64,000 nt of DNA from Thereva unica (taxonomy: Eukaryota > Arthropoda > Insecta > Diptera > Therevidae). Within the stretch, counting starts at the first letter, position 1, and every line of letters starts with the position of its first letter. The stretch spans positions 91,087,975-91,151,974 of the forward strand of contig OX465285.1 of the NCBI GenBank assembly GCA_949987705.1, in the 5' to 3' direction. Below, piece after piece: positions 58,755 to 64,000 of this stretch. The notes under the pieces are model-generated. The model saw nothing but the letters and a program-made list of their open reading frames with translations, made no database searches and had not been told where the DNA came from. A program made the position numbers and the translations under genes.

Positions 58755-60160
58755 CTAGAGTTTAAACTCTTTGTATAAGTCGTACAATTCGTGATTGTAG
58801 CGTATTCTCCATGCATTGTCTTCATCGATTGGGCCGTACATCCTTCGGAGAATCTTCCCCTCAAATACATCCATCTTGTCTGCGGATTTTTGGGAGATAC
58901 TCCATTCTGCACATCCATACGTAGCTGCTGTACGTATGATGGTTTTGTAGATTCTTATTTTGGTTTTTCTGTGGATGTCTCTGTATTTCATTACTGGTAG
59001 TATTGAGAAGTATGTTCTGATTGCAGCGTTTATTCTTCTTTGTACGTCTATCGTTTCATCGTAGCCTTCGCTGACTGTTAAATTGGTATACCCGTTCGAA
59101 GTTATATTCCCCCCAGGTGGTGTTGTGGTTTCTTCTTCTTCTTTCCACCTTTGACTGAATTAGAATCCTACTCTTGTCTGAATTTATTTGCAGCCCTATA
59201 TGTTTGGTTCCATCTTCTTATTCTGTGATTATTTCTCTAACGTATGACAGTGATCTGGCAATGCAGTTTATATCGTTGGCATATGCTGCCAACTGTTTGG
59301 ATTTGTTAAGCAGGGTTGCGTTCGCATCAATGTTTACTTTACGAATTACTCTTTCTAGGCAGAGATTAAATAGCATGGGTGCCAGCACAACGCCCTGCTT
59401 AAGCCATGCTTGACTGGTAAGAATTCCGTCAATTCTCCTCGTATTCTGACTGTACACCTTGTATTTTCCATTGTCATTTTTGTTAATTTTACTATCTTTA
59501 TGGGGATGTTTAGGTCCAGCATTGTTGCATACATTGGCTCCCTGTCGATGCTGTCGTATGCTTGTTTAAAGTCGATGAAAAGTTGATACCCGTCGATATT
59601 GTATTCCCAGCATTTTCTGAGGTTTTGCTTTATTGAAAAAAGTTGATCCATTGTTGACCTATTTCCAGGGGCGGCGCTTTCATAAGTGTAAATGGTGCAC
59701 TTGCACCGGGCGCAATTGGACGGGGGCGCATTTTCAGAAATTAAGAAAAACATTCAAATCTTAAAACAAAAATTGAAAAAGTGTTACCTTGACTTCATTT
59801 TCATATATTAAAGGAATTCTTTTTTATTACCACGATCTATTTTTTCTGTAGTCTGTAAGTCTGTCCCCGAACTCATATGGACCCAGCGAGCGCAAGAAGT
59901 TATGCAGATTTAAAATTTCAAAAACAAAATATCCCAAGTGAAAAAAAAAACTCTCATTGATTGATAAATGAACGAAATGAAAAGACTTTCCATTGTCCTT
60001 CTTTAAGATTAAGAAATGAACAGCGTATGGGGCGCAGTATGGCACAGTGCACCGGGCGCAACAAAGACAAGCCCCGGCCCTGCCTATTTCTTCTGAATCC
60101 ACCTTGGTAATCATTTATTGCGGCTTCTGCATAAGGTTTCAGTCTGGCTCCAAGGCCTTG
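58755..60160 (-). pseudogene. LINE reverse transcriptase relic split by a hAT MITE
   Basis: On the minus strand the RT starts at about 60160 with GLGARLKPYAEAAINDYQGG and FRRNR. It is cut by a hAT MITE at 59666-60082 and resumes with STMDQLFSIKQNLRKCWEYN. Motif A follows, LFIDFKQAYDSIDR, then LTKMTMENTRCTVRIRGELT, motif B VVLAPMLFNLCLERVIRK in another frame, and motif C AAYANDINCIAR, where the usual YADD has become YAND. The C-terminal part reads INAAIRTYFSILPVMKYRDI, KIRIYKTIIRTAATYGCAEW and FEGKILRRMYGPIDEDNAWR, then IRYNHELYDLYKEF (about 58755-59000). Frameshifts occur but coding similarity is well kept. The endonuclease is absent. Confidence 0.92.
59666..60082. mobile_element. Non-autonomous hAT element (MITE), 417 bp, 8-bp target duplication
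   Basis: The left end CAGGGGCGGCGCTTTC and the reverse-complemented right end CAGGGCCGGGGCTTGTC are imperfect terminal inverted repeats of hAT type (CAGGG). The octamer CCTATTTC lies directly on both sides (59658-59665 and 60083-60090). Deleting the insert and one octamer rejoins the LINE frame exactly between FRRNR and STMDQ. Both ends carry a subterminal GCACCGGGCGCAA block. No transposase is encoded; the 95-codon frame inside is incidental. Confidence 0.95.
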
Positions 60161-60357
60161 TTTCGGGTTTCTTAACTGGTGTGTTTTTACAGGGTAGTTA
60201 GCCCAACGCCCAACCCCACTACCAAGAGTACCGGACTAGTGAATTATACCCCATCGGATAGGTTGACCAAGCTATACCCCCGGGCACTGGGTACGACCAT
60301 CGTCAGTTGGTTATCCAGGAGGCACCAGCGAGGAGATGACGGTACGATTTTGCCCCC
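60161..60357. other. Unassigned DNA
   Basis: A short GC-richer stretch between the LINE end and the family B fragment shows nothing I recognise. Confidence 0.45.
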
Positions 60358-60420
60358 ATCATATACTATGATCGAAATTTCAACTCAACCTCGACTCAAC
60401 TCACAACTAGTCATAAACGA
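60358..60420 (-). mobile_element. Family B inverted-repeat fragment
   Basis: On the minus strand TCGTTTATGACTAG, then GAGTTGAGTCGAGGTTGAGT and TGAAATTTCG, then TATATGATG follow the left end of the elements at 3640 and 18498. Confidence 0.65.
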
Positions 60421-60430
60421 AATAAATGGT

Positions 60431-60480
60431 GTTTCAGCAGCATTTGTCGAAATCGGGTAAAAATTGTAAAGCTATTAAAC
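60431..60480 (-). pseudogene. Tc1/mariner relic fragment
   Basis: CATTTGTCGAAATCGGGTAA and nearby bases match the block CATTTGTCGAAATCGGCTAA at about 37820, within the mariner-type relic. The match is short. Confidence 0.4.
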
Positions 60481-60659
60481 GCGGTTATTGTGTAGATAAG
60501 GGAACGCTGAGGAACATTGTGTGCTTATCTTTAGGACGACAAAAAGGATCTTTCAAAAGTGGAATCATCCAGCATCCGTGAAAATATTTTTACTATTAAA
60601 ATTACTATTAACGGTTCTAGGAGCTACTAATTTTTGGTAGTAATGATTACAATAAAAAG

Positions 60660-61760
60660 CCAACAAGTAAGAAACGAATAAAACAAATATATATTTTTAC
60701 ATAAAATATATATATATTTATATATTTTTCCCTTTTTTTTATATGTATATATAATATTTTAATATATTTTTATTTTTTTTATATGTTATTATATATATCA
60801 TAATATAACGTATAAGTATCATATCGCATAGCATATACTTCATATACTTCACATTTCTGCAATGGCTTTGTTTTTTTGTTTTTAATTCTGTTTTATTTTC
60901 TCCATTTTTTGTTTTTTATTTATATATTTACTCACAATTTTTTTTTATTTATTTTCTTTTTTTGAATAGCGCAATTCAATTTAGTCCATTACACCCTACT
61001 CTACTCTCACAAAACGAGCTTTACAATATATTGTTCCAGAATACGTTCACAGTGTTTTTTTTATTTTTTTTTTTAAATTATTTAATAATTTTATATTTTT
61101 TACATAAATTTCTTGTCATTGTTTCTTTTTTTTTAAGATCCTTGATCTAACTTTGATTTTCATCTCATTTTTATTATAAATTATCTCATTTTGTTTTTTT
61201 TTTTTCACTTGTATACATTTATTTATAAGTTGATAAATTATTTTTTGAAGAAATTTTTAAATTTTCTTTTTGTTTTTAAGTTTTTTTTTAGTGTTTTTTG
61301 ATTTTTATCTTAGTTTTTTTTGTAAAGTTTCTGTTTGTTTTTTTTTATTTTTTTTGTTGTTTTTTGAATAATTTTTAAATATCCTTTTATATACATTTAA
61401 AATATGGATTATCTAAATATTAGTTTTGTTTTTCATTTATTTTTTTTTATTTTGGTTTTGTTTGTTTTTAGTCATTTTTTGTTCATGAATTTATGATTTT
61501 TCCCAAATATTTTCCTTTACTAATAACAGCTGATGTATTTCAGACCATTAAAAATTTTTTTTTTTTGAATAATTCAATTTTTTTGTTTTGTTTTTATATT
61601 TTGAAATAAATTTACACTTATACATTTACACAGTCGTTTTTTTTTTGTTATAAATTTATTTAATTTCTCGAGTATGTTTAATAAATTTGATTTGTAATTA
61701 TTAAAATGTTTATTGTAGTTTTGATTTAATTTCCAAAATTTTTTCTTATTTAAAATTAGA
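60660..61760. repeat. T-rich low-complexity tract with TA-rich start
   Basis: About 60680-60850 is dominated by TATATATA-type sequence. From about 60890 to 61760 the plus strand is strongly T-biased, with many runs of T interrupted by single A or G. Coding is not credible. Confidence 0.85.
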
Positions 61761-62309
61761 TTAGGTGGTTATAGGTTAAAATTTTTATGCTGGCAACACT
61801 AAAAATGTCCATTACCAGATCTTGAATCTAAGTGGATGTCAATTAATAAATGATGATTTCTCTGTCCTTTTGTTTGGCAGTGTAAGGATATAAGGATAAA
61901 ATTTAAGGTTTGGAATCTATAGTTTACTTCAATATGAAATATTCGAATAATATCTGATGTATTTCTATTCTAAGTTTTTGAATAAAGTTGTGGGTTGGAA
62001 CGTGGGCTTTTTTTTTATTTTAAGAAATTATAAGTTATTACGTATAGTTTTAATCAAGGATTAAAGGAACGCAAGAAATGAACGTACTGGGGATTTCTCA
62101 ATGGATCTTTAAGCTCACTAACCTGATGGCCATGGGCTGGAGTTCAAGGAAACATATCCGGACGCTCCACAACAAACTCAGGAGTTATGCAAGGATACTA
62201 TTGGCAAATTTTTACAACACAGATATTTAGATAACATAGATATAATAGGATCAAGGTTCTTAGGGGTTAAACAGTATTTTTTAATATAGAAAAGAGCGCA
62301 GGTTTGTTC
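61761..62309. other. Unassigned AT-rich DNA
   Basis: I see no feature I can support. Confidence 0.45.
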
Positions 62310-62652
62310 CTATTTATATTTTAGAAATTTCCTTTTAAATGTTGGCCGCAACTGCGTCGTCACCGTCTATTCAAGCAGCAAATATAGTTTGTTATCGGTT
62401 ACGATCTGGCCGGCCTCATTTTTGAAGGAAAGTAAACCAATGATTCAACCAGCTCATAAACCCCACCAAACCGATGTTTTTTCTGCATACAATGGCAACT
62501 CCTGAACCTCTTGGGTAACTCTTCAGCATAAATACTGCAATTTTGCTTTAGCTATTAATCCAAAAATCGATGAACAAAACTGATCGACAACAGCGGATCT
62601 TCTTGTTCTTTTGAGTAATTTGTATACAGTATGCCGGGCTAAGTCTTTCCAT
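62310..62652 (-). pseudogene. Tc1/mariner-superfamily transposase relic with large internal deletion
   Basis: From an ATG at about 62652 the minus strand begins MERLSPAYCIQITQKNKKIR, resembling the N-terminus of insect mariner-like transposases (MERFTPxQRxxIVKIY). It then jumps to FGLIAKAKLQYLC, which fits the FxLNGYVNKQNCR block, and to QEVQELPLYAEKTSVWWGL, a stop, AG, a stop, IIGLLSFKNEAGQIVTDN. The usual form is PxExxELPLHxxKVTVWCGLxAGGIIGPYFFKNEAGQxVTVNG. The part between N-terminus and core is missing, so it is a deletion derivative. Stops and lost catalytic context show it is inactive. Confidence 0.8.
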
Positions 62653-62769
62653 GACAAAATTTCAAACAATACTGAAAAAAATACTATCACAGTGTGACAC
62701 AACTCATGCGCAATCTGTCATAAAACCCCTACTGAAAAAATTACCTCTAAATGGATCAACCGCTACTTA

Positions 62770-63300
62770 GCCTATAGTCAAATCTAGTCAAGACAGAAAG
62801 CCGGATTCCCTATCGTTAAGGTTGTATCCAGGACGGCAGTTATCGTTGTCATCGCAAGATACCCACTGTACATTGGGTAAATTAAAATCTCCTAAAAGTA
62901 GGAGTTTGTCTTTAGAGTCCATCATATCCTGGATATCCAGATTAGTACCAAGGTTAAGATTGAGGTTTTGACCTCAATCATTAAGAAAGCTGAACATCTG
63001 GAGGGACTTAACAGCAAATAACAAAACGGTTATTGTGGACAAGGGAGATTTTAAGAGGAAGGATCTCAATATCGAAAGAGTTGGAAAAACTAGCAACAAT
63101 AGAGAAGGTTACTATAGGCAAGTAAAGTAGTACACCACCTCCGCAAGCCAGTCTATTAATATCCCTCCGAAAAACTTGGAAGGAGGAATTAAAAAGTTCG
63201 GCGTTAAGGATCCCACTGTGTAACCAAGTTTCAGTGAAAGCGATTATATCGAAATCACTGGTCGAAATTGGCAGGAACACTTCATGGGTTTTGAATGTGT
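62770..63300 (-). pseudogene. LINE apurinic-type endonuclease domain relic
   Basis: The minus strand reads HEVFLPISTSDFDIIAFTET continuing WLHSGILNAELFNSSFQVFR and RDINRLACGGGVLLYLPI (63008-63290). Another frame then reads LDIQDMMDSKDKLLLLGDFN and LPNVQWVSCDD (about 62850-62960). TETWL and LLLGDFNLPxVxW are signature blocks of the endonuclease of Jockey/CR1-like LINEs, and the E and D/N positions are still present. A frameshift and gap lie between them near 62970-63010. No RT follows downstream on the minus strand, where a mariner relic lies instead. Confidence 0.88.
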
Positions 63301-63349
63301 GATACCGCTCACGTTTGATAATGGAGGGAAAGCGTCTTAAGTTTTTTTA

Positions 63350-63605
63350 AACCTGTAGAGTTTCGAGAGTATAACTTGACTGTGGAATAATCTCTCGCAG
63401 TCGGTATTTCCGAGCTCCTACAACATCCAAGAGTTCAAACGCAGGGTTCATCACCACCTTCTTCAATACCCCCGTACCCTTATAACCCCCCTCCACCGTA
63501 GTAAGCTTACTGCCACACATTGCAGCATGACGTGACAAATGACATGACGGACTGGTAGTACAAATGGTGACTCCTGAGCTTAGCACTGCCACATAAAAAA
63601 AATAT
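63350..63605 (+). pseudogene. Jockey/CR1-like LINE C-terminus and 3' end
   Basis: The plus strand reads WNNLSQSVFPSSYNIQEFK followed by RRVHHHLLQYPRT, the C-terminal LWNSLPxSVFPxxYNLxxFKxRV block of these LINEs. After it come a 3' tail with GACGGACTGGTAGTACAAAT and an A run at 63594-63602, which resemble the tails at 4700 and 17000. Orientation is opposite to the endonuclease relic just upstream, so they are different copies or an inversion. Confidence 0.8.
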
Positions 63606-64000
63606 GGACTGAAACCAAAGTGCTATGGTTCTTGCAGCTAGTGAACAACTACTACACAGAAAAATAATCTTCTTTTCTGTAGAACACAGTAAACTTATAA
63701 TGCTGATTTATGACTTTTTATGGACTCTTGTTTTAGGACGTTAGAGGAGCTGGATCTACACCCTATTGGGCATGCGAGGTTGTGACACCAGGAACTTGAT
63801 CAGGAGTACTTCCACCATTATGAAGAATGGGTTTCGAGTGATAGAACCATGGTGTACGGAACAAACTCTCACTATAGTGTCGAAGTTGCAGCCGGTGACA
63901 ATGTTCGTATCGATATCACGGTGATATGTTGCTGTATACTTGAATAAGGATAGCATAAAACATCCTGCTGAAGAAAATATCAGGAATATGAAAGTAGTGT
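63606..64000. other. Unassigned DNA to window edge
   Basis: A 66-codon minus frame at 63756-63956 has no motif. I see nothing else. Confidence 0.45.

Noticed and set aside
59827..60114. 95-codon minus-strand frame
   Set aside because: It lies inside the hAT MITE and runs over its end into the LINE, so it is incidental.
63347..63592. 81-codon minus-strand frame
   Set aside because: The plus strand carries the recognisable LINE C-terminus, so this is its antisense shadow.
1..64000. CRISPR array, bacterial operon, phage or integrated virus
   Set aside because: There are no spaced direct repeats, no operon-like gene runs and no viral structural or replication motifs. Reverse transcriptase hits belong to LINE or gypsy relics.

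Overview
The window looks like eukaryotic, AT-rich, non-coding DNA from an arthropod, most likely an insect. The evidence is the mix of mobile-element relics: Jockey/CR1-like and I-superfamily-like non-LTR retrotransposons, Tc1/mariner transposase relics of a type common in insects, hAT-type ends, 3-bp-TSD MITEs, a Ty3/gypsy relic and tRNA- and 5S-derived sequences. There are no bacterial-style operons. I could not recognise a single intact host gene. Open frames are short and overlap on both strands, and the real coding signal comes from decayed transposons. Species cannot be assigned from the sequence alone.

Layout. 0-9 kb: a 5S rRNA-derived piece, a LINE C-terminus (about 1.1-1.5 kb), a TA-flanked inverted-repeat element (3.6-4.0 kb), a possible gypsy gag scrap, a LINE tail and a minus-strand I-superfamily-like LINE (7.3-8.5 kb). 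10-18 kb: a MITE (10.7 kb), a hAT-like end, an inverted-repeat element (12.1 kb), a tRNA-like segment followed by a LINE C-terminus (14.1-14.8 kb), a short satellite-like array (15.1-15.5 kb), another LINE C-terminus (16.7-17.1 kb) and a second MITE (17.5 kb). 18-24 kb: a second copy of the TA-flanked element, a Tc1/mariner relic with a nested insertion, a Jockey-like LINE reverse transcriptase and a tRNA-like SINE. 24-41 kb is mostly unassigned DNA, with a LINE scrap at 28 kb, a TA-flanked inverted-repeat element at 32.9 kb and a Tc1/mariner relic at 37.5 kb carrying a clean 185-bp LINE insertion. 41-45 kb is a nest: a LINE interrupted by a 1-kb foldback MITE, then a 265-bp hairpin MITE, an inverted-repeat copy and an I-superfamily-like LINE with RNase H. 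48-55 kb: hAT-like ends, a gypsy RNase H relic, an unidentified open frame, a tandem duplication, a second 5S-derived copy and a MITE. 57-64 kb: three LINE fragments, one split by a hAT MITE with exact 8-bp target duplications, a T-rich tract, a Tc1/mariner relic and two LINE fragments in opposite orientations.

The genes do not work together in any pathway. The window records repeated insertion and decay, and several nested insertions give the order of events. The best-supported items are elements whose terminal inverted repeats and target duplications can be read directly (17470-17873, 42199-43251, 43292-43556, 59666-60082) and the LINE insertion with a 12-bp duplication (37924-38108). Possible host regulatory DNA is limited to GC- or GATC-rich islands at about 13.1-13.4, 23.8-25.6 and 56.0-56.7 kb. 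I found no convincing novel multi-gene system.
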